A DNA stretch of 56,670 nucleotides from assembly GCA_017429165.1 (NCBI GenBank), contig JAFRPL010000017.1:1-56670 (forward strand), in the 5' to 3' direction. Below, piece by piece: positions 48,331 to 56,545 of the stretch (within the stretch, counting starts at the first letter, position 1; each line of letters opens with the position of its first letter). The position numbers and the translations under genes are program-made. Under the pieces are notes generated by a model. It made no database searches. It had not been told where the DNA came from and was given only the letters and a program-made list of their open reading frames with translations. The stretch comes from Clostridia bacterium. GTDB lineage: Bacteria; Bacillota; Clostridia; Oscillospirales; CAG-382.

Positions 48331-51300
48331 TTACCTCCCGTTGCTCACGACAAACGTGTTGTCGGCGCTGTTTTCACCGCTGAGCCAGTTCATATCGTTG
48401 CGCTTGTTGGTGAACTCCGCCCGCGCAGTTGAATTGTCCTGATCTATCGTGCATTTCTTTACGGTGTCGCCTTGCGCATCGTAGCGCCAGCTCCAGTCGT
48501 CGAGCTCGGTCACCTGGTAGTAGCCGGAAGGTACCTGGAACGAAACCGATCCGGTATCTTTCAGCGTGAAATACACGGGTGCGAACGTGGCGTCGACTGC
48601 GCCGTCGGCAGAGGTAAGACGTTCGAGCTTGAACACGAATTTTTCGTTTGCAAATTCGGTGCCGTTTTTATCGGTAACGGTCTTGCTTACGATGATCGTG
48701 CCCAGCGCGCCGGTGTTGGTGATAACTGCCGGTGCGGCGAGCGTCCTGCCGTCGTCTTTAAGAGCAAGCTCGTCGTTGAGGACGATCTCGATCTTGTTAT
48801 CGGCGTCGTGGTCGGTGAGGAATAAGGTCTGTTCGCCGCCTTCCTGAAGAACTTCCCAAATGCGAAGCGTCGCGCCGTAAGGAACGTTTGCAATAATGAC
48901 CGTATCGGTATCGCCGGTATTTGCGGAGCCGTTGACCGAAACGCCGCCTTCTTTGACAAGCGTATCGGCTACGAGCGTATCGCCGTCTTTGGTCACGGAA
49001 TAGTAGAACATGAATCCGTGCTGGTTCCACGTATCGTCGGTCATCTGGAAGTTAGTTATCTCTTTCTTGACTACAACATTGTATGTCTTAATCTCCCACA
49101 CCGCGTAGAGGGTATTGGAACCGTCGTTGTCGGGATTGCTCTGAATCGTCAGGTTGTCGACGCCGTAATTTTCCGTTTCAGTGCCGTAAAGGAAGATATC
49201 ACCGTTTCTTGTGAGAGACCAACCCTTGAATTCGTATCCTTCCCTTTCAACAATCGTTCCGGGCTGAACCTGGAATGTTGAGTTGACGGTCAGGTTTTCG
49301 TTTTTAATTATGTTATATGTGACTCCGCTTTCAGTAACAGTACCAACAGTGAATCCGTCGGGAGCGGTAGTGAACGTGAAGTCGCCGCCGTTTGCGTCAT
49401 AGACAAGCTGCGTCTTGTCCGGAACCGCAGGGAGATAATTCGCCTGAAGTCTGATAGTATACTGGTACTCATACCCGTCGTTTTCAACGGTCGGAATAGA
49501 AGTTACATATTCATCAAAAGCACCAGTACTGCCGGAGGGACGGCGTGCAATCTGAATGCCACTTTCCTGAAGCTGTACAAGGAATTTTTCACCTGGCAAT
49601 CTTGTAATGCTACTGGGCTGCCATTCCTCTGCCGTTGCATTCCAAATCATCTGCTGCCAGCTGCTGAAATGCATATCTGTATCACTCGGATACGAAGCCG
49701 CTATCGCATACGTATAAGTATTATCAGCGTAAAGATAATTGTCGCAGTAAAGCGTGAAATGGCTTTCGTCACTACCGACAAAATATCCGTCTTCAGAATA
49801 ATACTCGACGCGAATACCTTTAGCTCCAACAAGCTTGTAGCTCCATTTTGCGTAAAGGTCAAGTTTTTTGGTTATCCAGAAACGATCTCCTCCGTTATAT
49901 CCAACTGCATCTGAGTTCCATCCATTCGGATTCTGAGGATTTCCGGAAATCTCACCCCATTTGTCCATTATGTCGGTCAAATCGGTTGACTTATTGTATG
50001 CCGACAAGACCACAGAGCCATCATCATTTGTGAGATCCTCGCTGAGTCGGGTATCCGCAAAGAAATAGTGCTTCAATTCTTCGTCAGTATACCATCCGAG
50101 GAAGTTATACAAAGTGCGACGGCCTGTCGGGATACTTATTGTTCCTCCGTTGTCAACACGGAAGTTCATTGACTGAGAAGCAGAACCCCAGTCAAGAGAT
50201 TCATCGCGATCGTCGCCTGTTCCAGCATTCGGATGAAGGAATACACGGTATTGGATTTTACGCCATTTCGCGTAAACAGTTAACCCGCCTTCCGGAATCG
50301 AACTAAAATTACACGGCGTTTGACAAGTTCTGTCAAGATACCATCCTTCGAAAACGTATCCTTGATAATCATCAAGTTTAAAGTTATTATACGAACTAAT
50401 ATCCGAGCCATAAATCACATTGTCGATTTCATATAGCTGGTTTCTGTTTATCTCATCTTGCACATTTCCATCACCATCAACGTATGTGCCATCCATAAAA
50501 TTCAAAGTATAGGATTTGCGTGTATAATAGAACTGTATGGTATAGTTATTACTGCTGTTTAAATCGACTGTACCATTGTTATTATACGCTGGAACAGAGG
50601 TATACTGATTGAAACCTCCTATTTCAGAAAAGTCTTCAGCACGTGTGGAACTTATTCCGCTATTTGCATGTATCTGTACATGTTGATGCTCGACATACTG
50701 TTTACCATTGTATTCCACATCGCCAGCGGCACCAGGCAAAGCCTCAGTGTAATAATACATATGGACAGTTATTGAACTCCCGTATTCTCTTGCATGAAAA
50801 ACGGTGTTCTCTTCGCGCATCGCCTCTATGTAAGGGACATCACCTGAAGTAAATATGTTACTATTTTGGGGTGTCCAAACAAATCCAGTATAGTCTACAC
50901 CATTAGTTCCTTGGATTGGAAATTCCTGAGATATATCTTGACCATATAATGCAGTAATGGTGTAAATATTTCCCCATGTATTGTAACCGGCTTGGCTTCT
51001 AGTATAGCGAGTGCCAGTATAAGGATGTGAAGTTCCAAACTCATCGGTATATGACCATTCATATGAAGTGCGTGAACGCCATGTAAGTTCTTCATATCCT
51101 GTCCAACCACCAGCATATCTGTAGTATCTTTTCCCGTCACCATATGTATAGTCGGTCGCAACTTCATAGGTGTTACCACGTCTACGATATACTGTCCCGG
51201 TATGCTCAACCCAGTTGGTACCAATCCAAGCACTATTATACGCTAAATACCACTCAGTAAAGCCATTATTGTCTCTTGTTATTCTAACGTATTCACCATT

Positions 51301-53292
51301 AACAAAACCATATTGCTCGCCATTGTTAGATGTTGTTTCTGTATACGTATACCCAGCACCTTGTGCTTGAAATGTCAGCGTGTATTGCGTTCTATCATAA
51401 TAGACATTTACTACAGAACTTCCCTCAGTTACAACAGGAACATCAGTGTCAAACGATGCTAAATGGAATCCTTTATAATCGCTTCCGTTGTAATTAGTTC
51501 CATTAATCCTGGCGTATGATGAATCGCCGCTGCCTTGTCTAGACACCGTATCAATAATGCTTCCGACTGATCCTGTAAGGTTTATAACTCTGTCAAAATC
51601 ATAACCATCAGCATCGATATTCTGCTTCCAAATTATTACTGAATAACCAGCTGTTGTATTCGGTTTCCATTTGGCATAAACAGTAATCTTATGATCAGTT
51701 ACAATCCTGTTATCATAATAGATGTTGTTGTCTTCCCCTCTTGTAAACTGTTTATTGAAGGGGAATACAACAGCGTCAGTTAAATCAACTGTGCCATTCT
51801 GAGCTGCAGGAGCGTTTCCGTTCGGGAAATAATACCAACCGTCAAAAGTATAACCGAAACGTGTAGCCGGTCTTTCGGAAGTTCTGGGATCGGCAGTCGA
51901 ATGATTATCCTCAACAAACTGAGGTGCATAATAAGTTGCGCCTTTTCCGTTTTCGTCAAAAATTAACCAGTTTCCGCCAGGGGCGTATGCGTACAGACTG
52001 ATATCACCTGTTATCTGAATCCAAACAGGATTGTTATATATATAATCGTCTGCATCATCTCCGCGTGTTTCCGGAACCATTCCTTCTGTAGGGTTCTCAT
52101 TGTCCCCAAGCTGAGTAAAGACTCCGTAGAGATGGTCTTTATAAGTGTTTATCGGATTGCCTTGTCCGTCATCAACTATAAGCTTCCAGCCGAGGAACGA
52201 AGCCGCCTCCGTGTAAGGCGTATAAGGAACATTTACACGGAAATTGAGCTTTTTGCCGGATTCAGCATCGTCATATCTCTGAAGCGCATAGTCAATGCCA
52301 AAGCACGTTACGTGCAACTCGTCGTAGAACGTAACGGTATAGCGCTTATAGAGCATCGCGTAAAAATTGAGTTCTGACGGATGATTGGTGTCATCAAACG
52401 CGTCAGCAACGGCGTCACGGACACCCTGAATCGTCAGAGCGTTATCAGCATCATCGACAGTATACTGCGGATTGCTGCTCCATCCGCGGAACAGTGCGTT
52501 TGCCGCCGTGGTAGCGTCAATGCCGGGCTCGTAAATCAGTTTCTCATATTCCGTCGCGTCAAGCGTGTCGGATTTTTTTACCAGTACCGTTTCGACAGGC
52601 TGGGCACCGTCAGCGGTGGATTCATAGATATTTACCGTAATTAGATCATTCGGCTGAACAATAAATATCGAAAACGAAGATGTCTTAAATGTGATATCGT
52701 TACCGTCAATAGCAAGATCGTCAATGATCTCAACCGCAACGCCCTTTTTGCCGGTCGCTTTCTCGGCGGCTTTTGCGGCATCTGGGAAAGCGCTGATAAA
52801 CGCGGAATCGGTATTTAAGACGTAGTTTTTGGAATTCCTTATAACGTTCTCGTCATCGAGTATGTGGAGTAAAAACACCGACTGGTTGTCTTTAATGCGA
52901 GCATCGGTGATGGTAACTTCCACTTCGCCGATAGGATGTATCTCCTTGCCGGTCTGTTTATCGACCGCTTTGATATCATAGAAATCAAGGAACTTATAAT
53001 TGGCTGCATTCGATTTGCCGCCGAACGGATTCGAAACGGTACTGAATGACAGTTTGGCATTTTCGGGAAGCCCCTCAGCGTCCGCAGACGGTTTGAGGAA
53101 AGGCTTGACGAAAAGCAGCCAGTAAAGGTCGGAAAGCGTATCTGCCATCGAACCGTAAGTGGTCGCAGTCGCAGATTCGGATTCGGATTCGTCGCCGGTC
53201 CCGGCGCCGAAAGCGCTGAGCGGAGCCGCCGCAAAGATGAGCGTCAGCGCAAGCAAGAAGGATAACGTTCTTGAAATAATGTGTTTTTTCAT
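48331..53292 (-). CDS. Giant secreted adhesin with InlB B-repeats and a Cna-B/SpaA-like C-terminal domain
   Basis: A 1653-residue protein with a signal peptide (1-30) and a region (about 60-230) that includes EVEVTITDARIKDNQSVF. Many Listeria-Bacteroides (InlB B/Flg_new) repeats follow, recognised by GWYLDRTCQTP, GWYYFPNGNAP, LTVYAKW and LYAVWE. An aromatic, Tyr/Arg-rich middle part lies at about 660-800. Near the C terminus (about 1530-1640) a Cna-B/SpaA-like fold has NTGALGTIIVSKTVTDKNG and YQVTELDDWSWRYD. It ends NTFVVSNGR, with no LPXTG, no anchor and no SLH domain, so attachment must be indirect. It is flanked by SipW-type proteins. The middle third (about residues 530-1000) has lower GC than the ends. 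Confidence 0.88.
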   Translation of the reverse strand: MKKHIISRTLSFLLALTLIFAAAPLSAFGAGTGDESESESATATTYGSMADTLSDLYWLLFVKPFLKPSADAEGLPENAKLSFSTVSNPFGGKSNAANYKFLDFYDIKAVDKQTGKEIHPIGEVEVTITDARIKDNQSVFLLHILDDENVIRNSKNYVLNTDSAFISAFPDAAKAAEKATGKKGVAVEIIDDLAIDGNDITFKTSSFSIFIVQPNDLITVNIYESTADGAQPVETVLVKKSDTLDATEYEKLIYEPGIDATTAANALFRGWSSNPQYTVDDADNALTIQGVRDAVADAFDDTNHPSELNFYAMLYKRYTVTFYDELHVTCFGIDYALQRYDDAESGKKLNFRVNVPYTPYTEAASFLGWKLIVDDGQGNPINTYKDHLYGVFTQLGDNENPTEGMVPETRGDDADDYIYNNPVWIQITGDISLYAYAPGGNWLIFDENGKGATYYAPQFVEDNHSTADPRTSERPATRFGYTFDGWYYFPNGNAPAAQNGTVDLTDAVVFPFNKQFTRGEDNNIYYDNRIVTDHKITVYAKWKPNTTAGYSVIIWKQNIDADGYDFDRVINLTGSVGSIIDTVSRQGSGDSSYARINGTNYNGSDYKGFHLASFDTDVPVVTEGSSVVNVYYDRTQYTLTFQAQGAGYTYTETTSNNGEQYGFVNGEYVRITRDNNGFTEWYLAYNSAWIGTNWVEHTGTVYRRRGNTYEVATDYTYGDGKRYYRYAGGWTGYEELTWRSRTSYEWSYTDEFGTSHPYTGTRYTRSQAGYNTWGNIYTITALYGQDISQEFPIQGTNGVDYTGFVWTPQNSNIFTSGDVPYIEAMREENTVFHAREYGSSITVHMYYYTEALPGAAGDVEYNGKQYVEHQHVQIHANSGISSTRAEDFSEIGGFNQYTSVPAYNNNGTVDLNSSNNYTIQFYYTRKSYTLNFMDGTYVDGDGNVQDEINRNQLYEIDNVIYGSDISSYNNFKLDDYQGYVFEGWYLDRTCQTPCNFSSIPEGGLTVYAKWRKIQYRVFLHPNAGTGDDRDESLDWGSASQSMNFRVDNGGTISIPTGRRTLYNFLGWYTDEELKHYFFADTRLSEDLTNDDGSVVLSAYNKSTDLTDIMDKWGEISGNPQNPNGWNSDAVGYNGGDRFWITKKLDLYAKWSYKLVGAKGIRVEYYSEDGYFVGSDESHFTLYCDNYLYADNTYTYAIAASYPSDTDMHFSSWQQMIWNATAEEWQPSSITRLPGEKFLVQLQESGIQIARRPSGSTGAFDEYVTSIPTVENDGYEYQYTIRLQANYLPAVPDKTQLVYDANGGDFTFTTAPDGFTVGTVTESGVTYNIIKNENLTVNSTFQVQPGTIVEREGYEFKGWSLTRNGDIFLYGTETENYGVDNLTIQSNPDNDGSNTLYAVWEIKTYNVVVKKEITNFQMTDDTWNQHGFMFYYSVTKDGDTLVADTLVKEGGVSVNGSANTGDTDTVIIANVPYGATLRIWEVLQEGGEQTLFLTDHDADNKIEIVLNDELALKDDGRTLAAPAVITNTGALGTIIVSKTVTDKNGTEFANEKFVFKLERLTSADGAVDATFAPVYFTLKDTGSVSFQVPSGYYQVTELDDWSWRYDAQGDTVKKCTIDQDNSTARAEFTNKRNDMNWLSGENSADNTFVVSNGR

Positions 53293-53306
53293 AATATCCT
53301 CCTTTC

Positions 53307-53945
53307 TCAGTCGCCCGCGGTAAGCGCTTCGAACACTTTGGCGGGCGTGTTATAGTCGACCGTCTTCTGCCCGATATAGGCTTTGAAAGCGAACGTATAC
53401 TTGGATCCTCTGGGGAGAGTTTCGGAAACGTTGATCTGATAGCCGTCGGCGAGGGTTTCGAGCACGGGATAATCTTTATAAGTTTCGTCTTCGCCGGGGA
53501 TATCGGCGGAGGTGAGTTCTTTGTACCATACGCCGCCATGACCCGAAAGCGATTGCCAGCCGTCTGCCATATTGAAGCCGAGCACAGTGCCGTATTCGCT
53601 TACTTCCGTCACCACGAACAGATACGCCGGGAGTCCGGTATAGCCGGTGACGCGCACGGTGGGATCCTTATAGATATCCACGCCGGGCATGAGCATATAA
53701 GTCTGGCCTTCTTCGGTTATGGCGGAAGAATCGAGCTCGTACGAGCCGTCGGTCTGACGGTTCGCCACGTGTTCGTAGACCGTGATGCTTTCGGCGAGGT
53801 CGGCCTTGAGCCCAATTGTGGCCTTAACGTCCTTTTGACCGACATACTTGGCGGTTACGGCGCTTGCTACGGCAGCGACAGCCACAGCGAGCACCAGTAC
53901 GAGCGCGGCGACGAAATACTTTTTGTCTTTTATCTTTTTAAACAT
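53307..53945 (-). CDS. SipW-type signal protein C
   Basis: A 212-residue protein with a long basic start (MFKKIKDKKYF), hydrophobic core and an AVTAKYVGQKDV junction typical of SipW-dependent signals. The mature part is beta-rich with YELDSSAITEEGQTYMLMPGVD and AYLFVVTEVSEYG, matching TasA/camelysin-like proteins. The ATG at 53945 follows GGGGG eight bases upstream; the frame continues 14 codons further without a ribosome site. It lies 14 bases before the adhesin and 14 after protein B. Confidence 0.82.
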   Translation of the reverse strand: MFKKIKDKKYFVAALVLVLAVAVAAVASAVTAKYVGQKDVKATIGLKADLAESITVYEHVANRQTDGSYELDSSAITEEGQTYMLMPGVDIYKDPTVRVTGYTGLPAYLFVVTEVSEYGTVLGFNMADGWQSLSGHGGVWYKELTSADIPGEDETYKDYPVLETLADGYQINVSETLPRGSKYTFAFKAYIGQKTVDYNTPAKVFEALTAGD

Positions 53946-53959
53946 CACACGCACCCCCT

Positions 53960-54535
53960 TCAGTCGATCTGAACGAATTTGACGCACGTGTCAAAGTCTA
54001 TTGCCACAACGTCTGTGGATTGAAGCGGATTGCTCTCGTCAGGAGTAAGCGCACCGTAAACCGAAAGCGGCACATTGGCAGCGTCCACTGCGAAAGCGAA
54101 AGTTTCGACAGCGGAAGTGTTGCCCGCGGCGAGCTCATCGCCTTCAAGCACGATCCTGCCGTTGACCGGAGTAATCTCCACTTTCCCTTCGGAAGTTACG
54201 CGGTAAACCTTAACGTACTGCGACACGCCTTCGCCAAACAGGAATTCGACAGAATACCTCACCGCAGTTTCAGATCTGTTGACGATGGTGAGTTCATAGT
54301 CGTTGTTTTCGCTGCCGGGGACAAACTCCCCTTTGGTGAGTACGTACGACACGTTGTTGGAGTCGCTTCTGCGAAGGTCGATATCGTACGTTGCGACACC
54401 GACACTGAAATCGCTGGTTTCTGAGTTGCGGAATTTAGCTACAAAACCAGCCGCCAAAACAGAGGAAAAGACCGCCAGGACTACTATTATAAGCGCGACG
54501 TCAATAAAAACGCCGTGTTTACGAGTTCCTTGCAT
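53960..54535 (-). CDS. SipW-type signal protein B
   Basis: A 191-residue exported protein. The N terminus has a basic start, a hydrophobic stretch (VALIIVVLAVFSSVLAAGFV) and AKFRNSETSDFSV after it, the usual SipW-type processing context. The mature part is beta-rich (YELTIVNRSETAVRYSVEFL), of the kind that occurs in camelysin-like fibre proteins. AGGAG eight bases upstream fixes the start. Between this gene and protein A lies an 8-bp GC hairpin. It could be a second subunit or assembly factor of the fibre. Confidence 0.78.
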   Translation of the reverse strand: MQGTRKHGVFIDVALIIVVLAVFSSVLAAGFVAKFRNSETSDFSVGVATYDIDLRRSDSNNVSYVLTKGEFVPGSENNDYELTIVNRSETAVRYSVEFLFGEGVSQYVKVYRVTSEGKVEITPVNGRIVLEGDELAAGNTSAVETFAFAVDAANVPLSVYGALTPDESNPLQSTDVVAIDFDTCVKFVQID

Positions 54536-54681
54536 ATCGATCTCTCCTTTCGTATAAAAAATTTAATTATTTCAAAACTGATGGTTTTTCCGCCGTGCAA
54601 AGGACGTTGCCTTCGCCGCGGACCGGCGCTTCCGCATTACAAAATCGGGAGCAGCGGTGCGGGGCGAAAACCTCTTCCGCC

Positions 54682-54702
54682 CGCCCGCCACGTGGGCGGG
54701 CG
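54682..54702 (-). promoter_or_regulatory. GC-rich hairpin between SipW-type genes A and B
   Basis: An 8-bp stem, CGCCCGCC (54682-54689) with GGCGGGCG (54695-54702), loop ACGTG, in the 219-base gap after gene A. No T-run follows on the minus strand, so it may protect the upstream message or slow readthrough rather than terminate. The rest of the gap holds no gene. Confidence 0.6.
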
Positions 54703-54754
54703 AAAGAAACAATTCCTAAAAAACTTTTGCCTGTTTGCTCAGAAAAGACTTAAA

Positions 54755-55666
54755 TCAGTCGATCTGGGTAACGGTGATGGTGAGTTTGAAGCTGATTTCG
54801 GTAACAGCGTCTTTATCTTCGATAACACCGGCGGCAACATTGCCCAGGTAAGTGTCGGCGGCGTCATAGAGAGCTATTTCTGCTTCAGTTTCGCCGCGTT
54901 CGAACGGCCATTCCCAAGTAAGGGTGAATTCGGTGTCGAATACGGTGCCGGGAGCGTAATCAGCGGATTCGGAATACGCGGTGACGAACTCAACGATATC
55001 CTTAAGAGAACCTTTAGCGAGTACGGTTTCGCCTTCTTTGAGAGTGTAGATTATAGGATAATAATCTTCTTTGAGCTCGAAGGTCTCGTAGTAACCGTAA
55101 GTACCGACTTCGGGAGCAGTATCAGCTTTCGCAGCGGGTTCGACGGGTACTTCGGATGCAGTAGCTTCGGAGACGTCGGTGGGTTCTTCCTCTAATTCAA
55201 AAGGAACGAGCTTGGTGTAATCGGTGTATTTGCCTTTGGGAAGTACTACGTCTTTGAAGTCTTCGCCGAATTCGATATTGATTCTGACAGCGACTTCGGG
55301 AGTGCCGGAGATGCCGAAGGTAAGAGCTTTGTTTTCATCGGTTGCTTCGGCTCTGTTATTCTCCTGGCTTACTTCGGTCTCGCTGGTCTCGGTTTTAAGG
55401 CCTGCGGGAGTGCCGGGAGCTACGACTTTATCGGTAGCTTCAACGGTGTATGCGCCTTTGTAAGTAGCGTCGTCGGTAGCGTATTTGGTAGCGAAGCCGC
55501 TGTCGCCGTCGATAGTAAGCAGAACGCCGAACTTAGCTACGCGAGCGGTGTCTTCATAAGAAGCGCCGGTGACGTATTTTGCGAAAGTGCCGCCTACAAA
55601 GCAGCTGGTGATAAGTGTGAGAGCTACGATAAGAAGAGCAACCCTCATGGTCCAATTCTTTTTCAT
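54755..55666 (-). CDS. SipW-type signal protein A, probable major fibre subunit
   Basis: The 303-residue first gene of the operon. Its start MKKNWTMRVALLIVALTLITSCF followed by VGGTFAKYVT is a strong SipW-dependent signal, as in TasA- and camelysin-type proteins. The mature chain has YEDTARVAKFGVLLTIDGDSG and a closing EISFKLTITVTQID, with an acidic Ala/Glu/Thr-rich insert in the middle. GGAGG nine bases upstream of the ATG at 55666 fixes the start; the longer frame upstream lacks one and overlaps the leader. Its place directly behind the promoter and the downstream hairpin suit the most abundant product. Function as a biofilm or surface fibre subunit is inferred from family, not shown. Confidence 0.82.
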   Translation of the reverse strand: MKKNWTMRVALLIVALTLITSCFVGGTFAKYVTGASYEDTARVAKFGVLLTIDGDSGFATKYATDDATYKGAYTVEATDKVVAPGTPAGLKTETSETEVSQENNRAEATDENKALTFGISGTPEVAVRINIEFGEDFKDVVLPKGKYTDYTKLVPFELEEEPTDVSEATASEVPVEPAAKADTAPEVGTYGYYETFELKEDYYPIIYTLKEGETVLAKGSLKDIVEFVTAYSESADYAPGTVFDTEFTLTWEWPFERGETEAEIALYDAADTYLGNVAAGVIEDKDAVTEISFKLTITVTQID

Positions 55667-55699
55667 TGAATTGATCCTCCATTTCTTAGTTTGTCGGGG

Positions 55700-55860
55700 C
55701 GTCTTTGCCCACGGGATATGCGGACGCAACGCCGTCCAACTATGCGGTGAGGTCGCCTCACTCTATATCACTGCTGCGTCACCGTGGCGTATGGCACAGC
55801 CAGATAATATATGCGGAATGTAAACTCCGTTCGTCAACTCCGCGCATATCCCTGCGCGCA
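55700..55860 (-). ncRNA. Structured 5' leader RNA of the SipW-type operon, family not recognised
   Basis: The operon's transcript has a leader of about 250 bases. GGGATATGCG (minus strand, complement of 55843-55852) pairs exactly with CGCATATCCC (complement of 55713-55722), closing a domain of about 120 bases. Inside are GTGAGG-cga-CCTCAC and GACG-gcgttg-CGTC hairpins; a GGGC-aaagac-GCCC hairpin lies just before the ribosome site. I could not match it to c-di-GMP, c-di-AMP or other riboswitch consensus. No terminator-like stem is evident, so control of translation is more likely than attenuation. Confidence 0.5.
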
Positions 55861-55926
55861 GCAAGCGGAACAGCCGCGGCGCGAGTATAACACGCCAAGT
55901 TAATTAACGGAACCTGCATTCAGTTT

Positions 55927-55955
55927 AATATACCATGCGGGACGCATTTTGTCAA
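55927..55955 (-). promoter_or_regulatory. Promoter of the SipW-type operon
   Basis: Minus strand TTGACA (55950-55955), 17 bases, TATATT (55927-55932). The spacer contains an ATGCG-tcc-CGCAT inverted repeat (55935-55947), a possible regulator site. Confidence 0.8.
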
Positions 55956-56090
55956 GAGAAAATTGCTGTTTTATGTATATGAATTCACTTTTTTGTCACA
56001 CTTTCGCCGGACGCAGACGGTATCTTGTGCCGCGCCCGGACCCACATACAAGATATAGTGAAAAAAGCGGAAACGGTAATTTAAGGAAAT

Positions 56091-56126
56091 AAAAAAAGAC
56101 CGCCGGAAATCCGGCGCGGTGCGGTC
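56091..56126 (-). terminator. Terminator of the putative non-coding RNA
   Basis: On the minus strand GACCGC...GCGGTC enclosing CCGG-attt-CCGG, followed by T7. Confidence 0.85.
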
Positions 56127-56294
56127 AACGACGCGGGTCGTCGCGCGTTCGATGATGTTGCGCAGCCGCCGGCGGCGCCCGAACGCTCAGCAGTCAGGGC
56201 CGGCTCTGACACGCGGGGTACCCGAAAGTGCTTGCACTTTCGGGGTGAAAGCCCGCCGGGCTGTCATTCACTGCCGACCCGTTCGACTCCCCAT
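56098..56294 (-). ncRNA. Putative structured small RNA of about 200 bases
   Basis: A consensus promoter at 56301-56329 and a terminator at 56091-56126 bracket a non-coding, GC-rich stretch with several exact stems. Among them are CCCGAAAGTG with CACTTTCGGG, GTCAG with CTGAC, GTGAA with TTCAC around AGCCC-ggc-GGGCT, GCGTTCG with CGAACGC, and CGACG with CGTCG. There is no open frame with a ribosome site. The layout does not match tmRNA (no tag frame), RNase P, SRP RNA (no GGAA loop signature) or 6S RNA as I know them. The tRNA-like GTTCGACTCC at the 5' end does not belong to a cloverleaf. Confidence 0.55.
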
Positions 56295-56300
56295 ACTAAT

Positions 56301-56329
56301 ATTATACCGGAAATATTCAATAAAATCAA
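56301..56329 (-). promoter_or_regulatory. Promoter of the putative non-coding RNA
   Basis: Minus strand TTGATT (56324-56329), 17 bases, TATAAT (56301-56306); transcription would start near 56294. Confidence 0.75.
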
Positions 56330-56355
56330 TGCTTTGCGAAGCAAAGCTACCGATT

Positions 56356-56450
56356 CTTTTCTCTTTTCTCTCTTCTCTTTTCACCGGAAAAAGTCGCGGA
56401 GGGGCAAAGAAAGAGAAGAGTGAAGAGTGAAGAGAGAAGAGTGAAGAGAA
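56356..56450. repeat. Polypyrimidine tract facing a polypurine tandem repeat
   Basis: A C/T-only run (56356-56381, CTTTTCTCTTTTCTCTCTTC) is followed after about 25 bases by a G/A-rich run with repeated GAAGAGTGAAGAG units (about 56407-56450). The two are largely complementary and could form a long imperfect hairpin or triplex-type DNA. Such tracts often mark slippage or mobile element edges; no transposase is nearby. Confidence 0.65.
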
Positions 56451-56451
56451 C

Positions 56452-56481
56452 AAAAAGCGGACCTCTTCGGGTCCGCTTTTT
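56452..56481. terminator. Terminator of the gene at the right edge
   Basis: A 12-bp stem AAAAAGCGGACC/GGTCCGCTTTTT with loop TCTTCG, symmetric A5/T5 flanks, 65 bases after the partial gene's stop on the minus strand. Confidence 0.85.
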
Positions 56482-56545
56482 GATATTGATAAAAGATCGC
56501 TGTTTCAACAAAAAAGAGGGTATCGTTAAATTTCGTAACGTCAGA

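Noticed and set aside
48331..48360. LPXTG sorting signal at the adhesin C terminus
   Set aside because: The chain ends NTFVVSNGR with no LPXTG, hydrophobic segment or basic tail.
54755..55729. Longer start for SipW-type protein A (ATG at 55729)
   Set aside because: It lacks a ribosome site and lies in the structured leader; GGAGG precedes the ATG at 55666, which gives a normal signal peptide.
55681..55920. Cyclic-di-GMP (GEMM) riboswitch in the SipW-type leader
   Set aside because: The conserved GGCAAACC and GGACGCAAAGCC elements are absent; only a loosely similar GGGCAAAGACGCCC hairpin occurs.
56262..56298. tRNA or tmRNA 3' end suggested by GTTCGACTCC
   Set aside because: No cloverleaf, anticodon stem, CCA end or tag frame can be drawn; the promoter and terminator point to a minus-strand RNA instead.
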